Shown here one piece after another: positions 8,023 to 15,113 of a stretch of DNA of 22,890 nt; positions within the stretch are counted from its first letter, which is position 1, and each line of letters starts with the position of its first letter. The notes beneath the pieces were generated by a model. That model did no database searches, was not told where the DNA came from, and saw only the letters and a list, made by a program, of their open reading frames with translations. Location of the stretch: assembly GCA_019118985.1 (NCBI GenBank), contig DWXX01000192.1, positions 1 through 22,890 of the forward strand, given 5' to 3'. Origin of the DNA: Candidatus Faecalibacterium faecipullorum. Lineage in GTDB: Bacteria; Bacillota; Clostridia; Oscillospirales; Ruminococcaceae. The position numbers were made by a program, and so were the translations under genes.

Positions 8023-9240
8023 ATGAAACTCTACGACGAACTCAAGGCCCGCGGCCTGGTGGCCCAGATCACCGACGAGGAGATCATCGACGTCATCAAC
8101 GAGGGCAAGGCGACCTTCTACATCGGCTTTGACTGCACCGCCGACAGCCTGACCGCCGGCCACTTTATGGCCCTGACCCTGATGAAGCGGCTGCAGATGG
8201 CCGGCAACAAGCCCATCGCCCTGATCGGCGGCGGCACCACCATGATCGGCGACCCCTCCGGCCGCACCGATATGCGCAAGATGCTGACGCGGGAGGACAT
8301 CGAGCACAACGCCGCCTGCTTCAAAAAGCAGATGGAGCGGTTTATCGACTTCGGCGAGGGCAAGGCCATCATGCTGAACAACGCCGACTGGCTGCTCAAG
8401 CTCAACTACATCGAGCTGCTGCGGGAGGTGGGCGCCTGCTTCTCGGTCAACAACATGCTGCGGGCCGAGTGCTACAAGCAGCGGATGGAAAAGGGCCTGT
8501 CCTTCCTCGAATTCAACTACATGATCATGCAGAGCTACGACTTCTACTACATGTTCCAGCACTACGGCTGCAACATGCAGTTCGGCGGCGACGATCAGTG
8601 GAGCAACATGCTGGGCGGCACCGAGCTGATCCGCCGCAAGCTGGGCAAGGACGCCTACGCCATGACCATCACCCTGCTGACCGACTCGCAGGGCAAGAAG
8701 ATGGGCAAGACCGCCGGCAACGCCGTCTGGCTGGACGCCAACAAGACCAGCCCCTTCGAGTTCTACCAGTACTGGCGGAACGTCGACGACGCCGACGTCA
8801 TGAAGTGCATCCGGATGCTGACCTTCCTGCCGCTGGAGCAGATCGACGAGATGGCCGCCTGGAAAGACCAGAAGCTGAACGAGGCCAAGGAGATCCTGGC
8901 CTATGAGCTGACCAGCATGGTCCACGGCAAGGAAGAGGCCGAGAAGGCCCAGGACGCCGCCCGCGCCCTGTTTGGCGGCGCGGCTGACACCGAGCACATG
9001 CCCACCACCACCCTGACCGAGGCCGACCTGACCGACGGCAGCATCGGCATCCTGACCCTGATGGTCAAGGCCGGGCTGGCGGCCTCCAACGGCGAGGCGC
9101 GGCGCCTTGTCACCCAGGGCGGCGTGCTGGTCAACGGCGAGAAGGTGGCCGCTCCCACCGCCAGCTACACGAAGGACCAGCTGGCCGAGGGCATCGTCAT
9201 CAAGAAGGGCAAGAAGGTCTACCACAAGGTGACCCTGTAA
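8023..9240 (+). CDS. tyrS: Tyrosyl-tRNA synthetase
   Basis: Class I aminoacyl-tRNA synthetase that charges tRNA-Tyr. From the ATG at 8023 it is 405 residues, typical of bacterial TyrS. The HIGH-equivalent is in TADSLTAGHFMAL (about 38-50), the KMSKS-equivalent is KMGKT (about 226-230), GGDDQWSNMLGG is the tyrosine/tRNA segment, and the C-terminal S4 RNA-binding domain includes ARRLVTQGGVLVNGEKV. AGGAGG at 8009-8014 lies eight bases before the ATG. The upstream in-frame start near 7969 would fall inside the T-box terminator, so it is rejected. Expression is set by the T-box leader and ends at the terminator at 9278-9327. Confidence 0.97.
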   Translation: MKLYDELKARGLVAQITDEEIIDVINEGKATFYIGFDCTADSLTAGHFMALTLMKRLQMAGNKPIALIGGGTTMIGDPSGRTDMRKMLTREDIEHNAACFKKQMERFIDFGEGKAIMLNNADWLLKLNYIELLREVGACFSVNNMLRAECYKQRMEKGLSFLEFNYMIMQSYDFYYMFQHYGCNMQFGGDDQWSNMLGGTELIRRKLGKDAYAMTITLLTDSQGKKMGKTAGNAVWLDANKTSPFEFYQYWRNVDDADVMKCIRMLTFLPLEQIDEMAAWKDQKLNEAKEILAYELTSMVHGKEEAEKAQDAARALFGGAADTEHMPTTTLTEADLTDGSIGILTLMVKAGLAASNGEARRLVTQGGVLVNGEKVAAPTASYTKDQLAEGIVIKKGKKVYHKVTL

Positions 9241-9277
9241 GGGCGGCCCCAGACGCCCGGACGGCAGAATAAGAATA

Positions 9278-9327
9278 CGGCGCCCGCCCCACCGGCTGTC
9301 AGGCCGGCAGGGGAGGGCGCCGTTTTT
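9278..9327 (+). terminator. Rho-independent terminator after tyrS
   Basis: CGGCGCCC (9278-9285) pairs perfectly with GGGCGCCG (9315-9322). Inner CCCC/GGGG pairs extend the stem, and TTTTT follows. On the other strand the stem is followed by a weaker T-rich stretch, so it may also stop minus-strand reads from the EIIA gene. Confidence 0.87.
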
Positions 9328-9364
9328 GGTTTTGTCTCTGTACACAGCCCCCGGACATGGCGAA

Positions 9365-9388
9365 GGCGGGGCCCCGCAGAGCCCCGCC
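9365..9388. repeat. Perfect GC hairpin in the convergent tyrS/EIIA gap
   Basis: GGCGGGGC (9365-9372) and GCCCCGCC (9381-9388) form a perfect 8-bp stem with an 8-base loop. No T-run follows on either strand, so it is not a classic terminator; it may help stop or stabilise the 3' end of the minus-strand EIIA transcript. Confidence 0.45.
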
Positions 9389-9435
9389 CACGCGGCGCAA
9401 GATCCAAGACTCTCGCACCACAAGGAAGCCTGTTG

Positions 9436-9969
9436 TTATTTGACCAGAACGACCTCCTGGCCCTGGGTGACCTTGCCGGTGGCGGTGGGTTCGACGCTGG
9501 CAAAGTCGTCGGTGTTGGTGACCACAACGGGGGTGGTCAGCTTGTAGCCGGCCGCAGAGATGGCCGCCATATCGAATTTGAGCAGCAGCTGGCCCTTCTT
9601 GACCTTGTCGCCGACCTTGACCTGGGGCTCATAGCCCTTGCCCTTGAGCTCGACGGTGTCCATGCCGACGTGGATCAGGACCTCGAGGCCGTTGTCGCCC
9701 ATCAGGCCCACGGCGTGGCTGGTCTCGGCCACCTGCTCGACGGTGCCGTCAAAGGGGGCCACCACTTCGCCCTTGGAGGGCTCGATGGCGCAGCCTTTGC
9801 CCAGCGCCTCGCTGGAAAAGACGGGGTCCTCGATCTCGCTCAGGATGCGCATCTCGCCTTCAAGCGGCGCGTAAATGATCTTGTCGCCGGCAGGGGCGGC
9901 GGGCTTGGCAGCCGGCGCGGGCTCGGCAGGCGTTTCTTTCTTGTGGAACAGATTGGAAAAGAATCCCAT
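9436..9969 (-). CDS. PTS glucose-type EIIA domain protein, free-standing
   Basis: 177 residues matching the EIIA-Glc (Crr) family, which accept phosphate from HPr and pass it to EIIB domains. The phospho-acceptor histidine is His100 in LIHVGMDTVELKG, with the second conserved histidine His85 in TSHAVGLMG; PFDGTVEQV and the hydrophobic DMAAI helix also fit. A 20-residue Ala/Pro/Lys linker precedes the domain, after a MGFFSNLFHKK start. AAGGAGAG stands eight bases before the ATG. No EIIB or EIIC gene is beside it, so it may serve several permeases or act as a regulator, as Crr does elsewhere. That role is inference. Confidence 0.93.
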   Translation of the reverse strand: MGFFSNLFHKKETPAEPAPAAKPAAPAGDKIIYAPLEGEMRILSEIEDPVFSSEALGKGCAIEPSKGEVVAPFDGTVEQVAETSHAVGLMGDNGLEVLIHVGMDTVELKGKGYEPQVKVGDKVKKGQLLLKFDMAAISAAGYKLTTPVVVTNTDDFASVEPTATGKVTQGQEVVLVK

Positions 9970-10057
9970 AACGTTTGCTCTCCTTCATCGTACCAATTTT
10001 ACCGCCTGCTCCATACCGGCAGGGCCGGGTCGGGGAAAGCGGTCTGTTTCACCTGCA

Positions 10058-10086
10058 ATTCTACCACATTTTGGAGCGATTTTCAG
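10058..10086 (-). promoter_or_regulatory. Possible promoter of the EIIA gene
   Basis: Reading the minus strand, CTGAAA (complement of 10081-10086) and TAGAAT (complement of 10058-10063) are 17 bases apart. The -10 is good and the -35 is only a partial match. It would give a leader of about 80 bases. Confidence 0.35.
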
Positions 10087-10185
10087 TATAAAATCGGCAC
10101 AAAAACAGGCAAACGCAATATTTCGTGAATCAGACCAAATCGCCCGGGCGTTTTTTGTGGAACTTCACCACGGCGCCCCGCCCGC

Positions 10186-10653
10186 TCAGAGGGCGTAGGC
10201 TTTGCACAGCGCCTCGTAGGCGGCGTCCTCGTTTTCGGTGCGGACCAGAAGGGAGATGTCCAGGTCGCTGGTGGTGATCAGATGCACCTCGATGCCGGCG
10301 GCCGCCAGGGCGCTGAGGGCGCGGGCCGCCACCCCGCAGCTTGCGACCATCTCCTCGCCGAAGAGGTTCAGCTTGGAGTAGCCGACGCTGATCAGCGGGG
10401 CGGACTTGGCGTCGGGGTCGAGTTTGGCCGCCGAGATGGCTTTCATCACCAGGGGCAGATCGCCGCTGAAGGCGGTGAAGCTGAAATCCAGCCGGGTGCC
10501 GTGGGGCGCGCTCTGGCTGATCATATCCACCACCACACCGGTGTCGGCGAAGATCTGCAGATAGCGCGCCAGGCTGCCGGCGCTGAAGGCTGCATCCTGC
10601 ACGCTGATCATCATGACGCCAGGCTGGATGCTGATTTTCGATACTCCGTACAT
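10186..10653 (-). CDS. Stand-alone tandem ACT-domain protein resembling the aspartokinase regulatory domain
   Basis: 155 residues with two ACT repeats and no kinase domain. The first runs about 5-75 (SIQPGVMMISVQD..AGSLARYLQIFADTGVVVDMIS). The second runs about 85-155 (LISVGYSKLN..CGVAARALSALAAAGIEVHLITTSDLDISLLV). The GVAAR-LSALAAAGIEV-ITTS-ISLLV pattern is that of aspartate kinase, and the size is close to the beta subunit of Bacillus-type LysC. It has its own ribosome site (AAGGGAG) and an ATG start, so it is not a truncated kinase in this window. It is the last gene after asd, dapA, dapB and capA, which supports sensing of lysine or threonine for the same pathway. Partner kinase and ligand are not shown. 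Confidence 0.8.
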   Translation of the reverse strand: MYGVSKISIQPGVMMISVQDAAFSAGSLARYLQIFADTGVVVDMISQSAPHGTRLDFSFTAFSGDLPLVMKAISAAKLDPDAKSAPLISVGYSKLNLFGEEMVASCGVAARALSALAAAGIEVHLITTSDLDISLLVRTENEDAAYEALCKAYAL

Positions 10654-10722
10654 AGGAACGCTCCCTTCTGCCTTTCTAAAGAAGGCGCAAAGCTGTTTTA
10701 CTTGACAGGTCTTTCTCCGCGC

Positions 10723-11991
10723 TCAGTCCAGTACAAGGAACGCCGGGTCGATGTACTGCTGCGCTGTGCCGCGGATGTAGTCATAGCCGAATGTACTGTA
10801 GGCGTCCCGCACCCCGTGGGCGTCGGCGAGCTCGGGGGTGTAATCCCGGAAAAGCCAGGTCTGCACCTCCGATTTGCCGGGCCCGTAATGGGTGACGGTG
10901 GGGTGGAGCTGCGGGTCGAGCACCTCCCGCCGGACGCTGCCGCCGGGGTCTGTGGTCTTTTGCAGCCGCAGGGTGAGTACCGCCCCGATCAGCTGGTCGG
11001 GCTTGCTCTGGGTGCTGAGGAAATTGCCCAGGGAATAGGCCACGAAGGCCCGGCGCCCGTCGGCGGCGGTCAGCCATGTGGCGTTCTGCAGCACATGGGG
11101 GTGGGTGCCGACGATGACGTCTGCGCCCCAGTCGGCCAGCTGCTGGGCCAGGGCCTGCTGCCCGGCGGTGACGGTGTGGCTATCCTCCACACCCCAGTGG
11201 ACCCCCACCACCACAAAGTCGGCCAGGCTGTCCGCCTGCCGCACCTGCCGCTCGATCAGGTCGGTCTCGGCGGTGTAGACCACCCGCGCCTCCATGGCGT
11301 CGCTGCGGGGGATGCCGTTGGTGTGCTCGGTGTAGGCCAGGTAGGCGATGGTGACGCCGTTGACGGTGTGGACCGGGATGGCGCCGGCGCTTTCCGTGTC
11401 CCGCCACAGCCCGGTGGTGACGGCGTCCGCCGGCATCGAGCCCCAGAAGCGGAGGGTGGCGGATATGCCCGCCGCGCCCTTGTCGTAGCTGTGGTTGTTG
11501 GCCAGGCTGAACACCCGGAAGCCCGCCCGGTAGAGGGAGCGGGCGCAGTCCCCCGGGGTGGAAAAGCAGGGATAGGTGGAGGGGGCCAGCTCGTCGGTGC
11601 AGAGGGTCTCCTGGTTGATCCAGTTGACGTCAAAGCCGCCGTAGAAAGAGACCAGCTTCTCGTAGCAGAAGTCGAAGCTGTAGTCGGCGTCCCCCACCGC
11701 CCGGGCGGCGGCCTGCTGATAGATCTTGGAATGGATCAAGTTGTCGCCGGTGGCCGAAAAGGTCACCGTTTCCACCACCGGCTGCGGCGCGGGCTCGGGG
11801 GGCGGTTCGGACGGGGCCGCCGGCAGGCTGGAAGAAGCGGGCGGCGGCTCGGCCGAGACCGGCGCAGACCCATGGTCAAAGCCGCCCAAAGCCGCGCACA
11901 GGGCGAGGGCGGCTGCCAGGGCGGCCGCCGCCCAGCCGCGGGGCAGGGGGAAGCGCCGGCGTGCCGGCGGCCCGTGGGTGGGCTGATGCAT
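10723..11991 (-). CDS. CapA/YwtB-family membrane-anchored metallophosphatase-like protein
   Basis: 422 residues. An N-terminal basic stretch and one hydrophobic helix (about 19-37) form a signal anchor, followed by a Ser/Pro/Ala-rich linker to about residue 72 and then a CapA domain outside the membrane. Motifs include SATGDNLIHSKIY (79-91), NWINQETL, the FSLANNHSYDKG histidine pair, VVGVHWGVEDSH and ADVIVGTHPHVLQN, together the metal-binding pattern of the CapA family. CapA of Bacillus is linked to poly-gamma-glutamate capsule production, but no other cap/pgs gene is here, so that function should not be assumed. AAAGGAGG lies eight bases before the ATG. It is 35 nt after dapB, hence in the lysine operon. 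Confidence 0.87.
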   Translation of the reverse strand: MHQPTHGPPARRRFPLPRGWAAAALAAALALCAALGGFDHGSAPVSAEPPPASSSLPAAPSEPPPEPAPQPVVETVTFSATGDNLIHSKIYQQAAARAVGDADYSFDFCYEKLVSFYGGFDVNWINQETLCTDELAPSTYPCFSTPGDCARSLYRAGFRVFSLANNHSYDKGAAGISATLRFWGSMPADAVTTGLWRDTESAGAIPVHTVNGVTIAYLAYTEHTNGIPRSDAMEARVVYTAETDLIERQVRQADSLADFVVVGVHWGVEDSHTVTAGQQALAQQLADWGADVIVGTHPHVLQNATWLTAADGRRAFVAYSLGNFLSTQSKPDQLIGAVLTLRLQKTTDPGGSVRREVLDPQLHPTVTHYGPGKSEVQTWLFRDYTPELADAHGVRDAYSTFGYDYIRGTAQQYIDPAFLVLD

Positions 11992-12026
11992 GGCGGAGAC
12001 CTCCTTTCAGAGGCGGGGCCGGGCGG

Positions 12027-12785
12027 TCAGCGGGCGGCGATCAGGTCGCCCATGTTGTACAGGCCCGGTTCCTTCCCGGCCAGGTAGAGGGCCGCGTTGA
12101 CGGCCCCGTTGGCAAAGATGCTGCGGGAATAGGCGGTGTGCTTGAGGGTGATGACCTCGTCCGGGCCGCAGAACAGCACCTCGTGGTCCCCCACGATGCT
12201 GCCGCCCCGCACCGAGCTGATGCCGATCTCCATCGGGTCGCGTTTGGCGCGCACCGAGGCGCGGTCGTAGACGTAGTGGTAGCCGCCGCGGTTCTCCTCG
12301 TTGATGGCGTCGGCCAGCATCAGGGCGGTGCCGCTGGGGGCGTCCAGCTTGTTGTGGTGGTGCTGCTCGACGATCTCGACGTCGTAGCCGCCGCCCAGGA
12401 TGGCCGACGCCCGTTTGCACAGCTCGGCCAGCAGGTTGATGCCCATCGACATATTGGCGCTCTTAAAGACCGGCACGCTGCGGGACAGCTGGACGATCTT
12501 GAGGTTGAGCTCATCCGACAGGCCGGTGGTGCACAGGACGATGGGGGTCTTGTGGGCCTCGCAGTAGGGCAGGATCTTCTCGACGGCGGCAGGGGAGCTG
12601 AAGTCGATGATGACGTCGCCGCGGCCGGCCAGGGCTTCGGGGTCGCTGACCACCGGGATGCCGTCCTGTTCGCCCGCATGCAGGTCGATGCCGGCGACGA
12701 CCCGGCAGTCCTCCCGCCCGGCGATCATATCGCAGAGGACATGGCCCATCCGGCCGCCGATGCCCTGGATGACAAGTTCAGTCAT
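12027..12785 (-). CDS. dapB: 4-hydroxy-tetrahydrodipicolinate reductase
   Basis: NAD(P)H-dependent reductase making tetrahydrodipicolinate on the way to diaminopimelate and lysine. The 252 residues include the nucleotide-binding loop IQGIGGRMGHVL (6-17), DFSSP, CTTGLS, and the signature EQHHHNKLDAPSGTA (140-154) carrying the catalytic His and Lys. The ATG at 12785 is preferred over the one eight codons upstream because AAAGGAT is correctly spaced before it and family homology begins at MTELVIQG. It follows dapA by 109 nt, with a strong hairpin in between, and precedes capA by 35 nt. Confidence 0.95.
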   Translation of the reverse strand: MTELVIQGIGGRMGHVLCDMIAGREDCRVVAGIDLHAGEQDGIPVVSDPEALAGRGDVIIDFSSPAAVEKILPYCEAHKTPIVLCTTGLSDELNLKIVQLSRSVPVFKSANMSMGINLLAELCKRASAILGGGYDVEIVEQHHHNKLDAPSGTALMLADAINEENRGGYHYVYDRASVRAKRDPMEIGISSVRGGSIVGDHEVLFCGPDEVITLKHTAYSRSIFANGAVNAALYLAGKEPGLYNMGDLIAAR

Positions 12786-12833
12786 GGGGAACCATCCTTT
12801 CTTTTGCACATGGCGCAGTTTTTGACAGATGAG

Positions 12834-12874
12834 GCGAATGCCCGGGGAAGCTGTCGTTCACGCCGGGCATTCGC
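12834..12874. repeat. 12-bp perfect inverted repeat between dapA and dapB
   Basis: GCGAATGCCCGG (12834-12845) and CCGGGCATTCGC (12863-12874) form a perfect 12-bp stem around a 17-base loop. It starts about 20 nt after the dapA stop on the minus strand and ends about 50 nt before dapB. There is no T-run, so it is more likely an mRNA stability or processing element, a partial terminator, or a protein-binding palindrome. Confidence 0.7.
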
Positions 12875-12894
12875 AGATGTGGCAGAAGGCCAGA

Positions 12895-13788
12895 TCATTG
12901 CAGCAGGCCGCAGTCCTGCAGGGTCTGGCGGATGAGGGCTTTCTGTGCGTCGCCCGGCTCGACCAGGGGCAGGCGGCAGCGGCCGGCGTCCCAGCCCAGC
13001 AGGTTCATGGCGTACTTGACCGGGATGGGGTTGACGTCGCAGAACATGGCGTTGCACAGCGGCAGGATCTCCAGCTGCAGGCGGCGGGCGGTGTCGGTGT
13101 CGCCGTCGAACCAGGCGCGGCAGCACTCGTGCATCAGGGTGGGGGCGATGTTGGACACCACGCTGATGACCCCCTTGCCGCCCAGCGACAGCAGGGGCAG
13201 GACCTGGTCGTCGTTGCCCGAGTAGATGTTCAGCGCGTCGCCGCAGGCCGCCGCGATCTGCGCCACCTGGGCGATGTTGCCCGACGCCTCCTTGATGCCG
13301 TTGATCAGGGGGTGCTCGCTCAGTTTCTGGGCGGTCTCGGGCTTGATGTTGACGCCGGTGCGGGACGGCACGTTGTAGACGATGACCGGGATGCCGCCCG
13401 CCTCAGCCATAGCGGTGAAGTGGGCCACCAGCCCCGCCTGACTGGTCTTGTTGTAGTAGGGGGTGACCATCAGCAGCCCGTCGGCGCCGCAGCGTGCCGC
13501 GCCGGCAGCCAGCGCGCAGCCGTGGGCGGTGTCGTTGGAGCCCGCCCCCGCCACCACCGGCACCCGGTGGGCCACTTTATCCACAGTGAACTGGATGGCG
13601 GACAGCTGCTCGGCGTCGGTGAGGGTGGAGCACTCGCCGGTGGTGCCGCAGATGACGATGGCGTCGGTGCCCCGGGTGATCTGGTCGTCAAGGATCTGCC
13701 CCAGCACGTCGAAGTTGATGCTGCCGTCCTGGTGCATCGGGGTGATGACGGCCACGCCGGCACCCGTAAAAACAGGCTTTTTCATCAT
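12895..13788 (-). CDS. dapA: 4-hydroxy-tetrahydrodipicolinate synthase
   Basis: Class I aldolase-type TIM barrel joining pyruvate and aspartate semialdehyde, the committed step to diaminopimelate/lysine. The 297 residues show GTTGE (48-52), the catalytic tyrosine in VIVYNVPSRTG (Tyr138), and the Schiff-base lysine in GIKEASGN (Lys166), all at usual positions. AAGGAGG is eight bases before the first of two adjacent ATG codons, so 13788 is chosen. It follows asd by 50 nt and is clearly cotranscribed. The last residues before the stop are QDCGLLQ. Confidence 0.97.
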   Translation of the reverse strand: MMKKPVFTGAGVAVITPMHQDGSINFDVLGQILDDQITRGTDAIVICGTTGECSTLTDAEQLSAIQFTVDKVAHRVPVVAGAGSNDTAHGCALAAGAARCGADGLLMVTPYYNKTSQAGLVAHFTAMAEAGGIPVIVYNVPSRTGVNIKPETAQKLSEHPLINGIKEASGNIAQVAQIAAACGDALNIYSGNDDQVLPLLSLGGKGVISVVSNIAPTLMHECCRAWFDGDTDTARRLQLEILPLCNAMFCDVNPIPVKYAMNLLGWDAGRCRLPLVEPGDAQKALIRQTLQDCGLLQ

Positions 13789-13838
13789 AACAAGGCCCTC
13801 CTTTTCTGATAGGACTCCATAGGACGTGCGGCGCGCGC

Positions 13839-14924
13839 TCAGTCCAGGTACCCCTTGGCCGCCAGCAGTTCGGCCAGCAGCACGCCGCCGCCGGCCGCGC
13901 CCCGCAGGGTGTTGTGGCTCATGCAGGCGAACTTGTAGTCGAAGATGGTATCCTCCCGCAGGCGGCCGATGCAGACGGCCATGCCGTGCTCGGTGTCGCG
14001 GTCCAGCTTGGGCTGGGGGCGGTCGTTCTCCTCAAAATAGTGGAGGAACTGCTTGGGCGCGCTGGGCAGGCCGAGCTCCTGGGCGGGGCCGCGGAAGTTC
14101 TTCCACGCCTGCAGCATCTGCTCTTTGGTGGGCTTTTTCGCAAAGCTGACAAAGACCGCCGCGGTGTGGCCGTCCGACACCGGCACCCGGAAGCACTGCG
14201 CGGTGATGACCGGGCTGTCGGCGTTGACGATGCGGTCCCCCTCGATATGGCCCCACAGCTTGAGGGGCTCCTGCTCGCTCTTTTCCTCCTCGCCGCCGAT
14301 GTAGGGGATGACGTTGTCGATGATCTCCGGCATCCGGTCGAAGGTCTTGCCCGCGCCCGAGATGGCCTGGTAGGTGCAGACCAGCGCCTTGGTGACCTTG
14401 AACTCCTCCATCAGGGGGTGGAAGGCGGGGACGTAGCTCTGCAGGCTGCAGTTGGACTTGACGGCGATGAAGCCGCGCTTGGTGCCCAGCCGCCGGCGCT
14501 GTGCGGGGATGATGTCGACATGGTCGGCGTTGATCTCAGGCACCACCATCGGCACGTCGGGGGTGAAGCGGTTGGCGCTGTTGTTGGACACCACCGGGCA
14601 CTCGGCTTTGGCGTAGGCTTCTTCCAGGGCTTTGATCTCGCTCTTGGGCATATTGACGGCGCAGAAGATGAAGTCCACCTGTGCGGCGATCTTCTCGACT
14701 TCGGCGGCGTTCTGCACCACCATCTGCTTGACCTGCTCGGGCATGGGGGCGGGCATGGCCCAGCGGCTGCCCACCGCCTCCTCATAGGTCTTGCCGGCGC
14801 TGCGCTCAGACGCCGCCAGGACGGTCAGCTTGAACCAGGGGTGATCTTCCAGCAGGGTCACGAACCGCTGCCCGACCATGCCGGTGGCGCCTACGATGCC
14901 CACCTTGTAAAACTGCTTATTCAT
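13839..14924 (-). CDS. asd: Aspartate-semialdehyde dehydrogenase (long, archaeal/eukaryal-type branch)
   Basis: NADPH-dependent reduction of aspartyl phosphate to aspartate semialdehyde, the branch substrate for DapA. From the ATG at 14924 it has 361 residues: GIVGATGMVGQRFVTLL (9-25), SNNSANRF, VPEINADHV, catalytic Cys159 in VKSNCSLQSY, and late EGDRIV and substrate His/Arg segments. The NPEH-less SNNSANRFTPDVP..SNCSLQ pattern and length fit the archaeal/fungal-type Asd found in many Clostridia rather than the enterobacterial type. AGGAAGGG lies eight bases before this ATG; the 33-codon upstream extension is rejected because it is basic, non-homologous and lies in the leader. It is the first gene of the lysine operon. 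Confidence 0.95.
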   Translation of the reverse strand: MNKQFYKVGIVGATGMVGQRFVTLLEDHPWFKLTVLAASERSAGKTYEEAVGSRWAMPAPMPEQVKQMVVQNAAEVEKIAAQVDFIFCAVNMPKSEIKALEEAYAKAECPVVSNNSANRFTPDVPMVVPEINADHVDIIPAQRRRLGTKRGFIAVKSNCSLQSYVPAFHPLMEEFKVTKALVCTYQAISGAGKTFDRMPEIIDNVIPYIGGEEEKSEQEPLKLWGHIEGDRIVNADSPVITAQCFRVPVSDGHTAAVFVSFAKKPTKEQMLQAWKNFRGPAQELGLPSAPKQFLHYFEENDRPQPKLDRDTEHGMAVCIGRLREDTIFDYKFACMSHNTLRGAAGGGVLLAELLAAKGYLD

Positions 14925-15058
14925 TTCCAGCACCCTTCCTTTCCTCCAAAACCGGCCGCAACCGGCTCTCCTTTGCAAAAACCTGCCGCGCCGCGGCGGC
15001 TGACGGCTTGCAAACCAGACCATCTTGCAATATAATAAAGACCGGTTTGATAAACTTT

Positions 15059-15088
15059 ATGATAACATTGATACGGCACCCGTGTCAA
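15059..15088 (-). promoter_or_regulatory. Promoter of the asd-dapA-dapB-capA-ACT operon
   Basis: On the minus strand TTGACA (complement of 15083-15088) and TATCAT (complement of 15059-15064) are 18 bases apart. Start of transcription would be near 15052, giving a leader of about 128 bases before asd. The same AT-rich stretch holds TATGAT on the plus strand (15058-15063), a weak -10 candidate for queA, so the two promoters probably overlap. Confidence 0.6.
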
Positions 15089-15113
15089 CCCACTGGAAAG
15101 GCGAATACATCCC

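Noticed and set aside
7531..9423. 630-residue minus-strand ORF across the T-box and tyrS
   Set aside because: It runs through a conserved RNA element and the complete TyrS; no ribosome site or family resemblance.
10139..10157. CGCCCGGGCG followed by TTTTTT, looking like a small terminator
   Set aside because: The palindrome leaves no loop, so a stable hairpin is not possible in RNA; no plus-strand gene ends there.
10703..10708. Perfect TTGACA on the plus strand between capA and the ACT gene
   Set aside because: No -10 box at 16-18 bases and it would drive transcription only antisense into capA.
10282..12087. 601-residue plus-strand ORF opposite the ACT and CapA genes
   Set aside because: Shadow of two minus-strand genes that have real motifs and ribosome sites.
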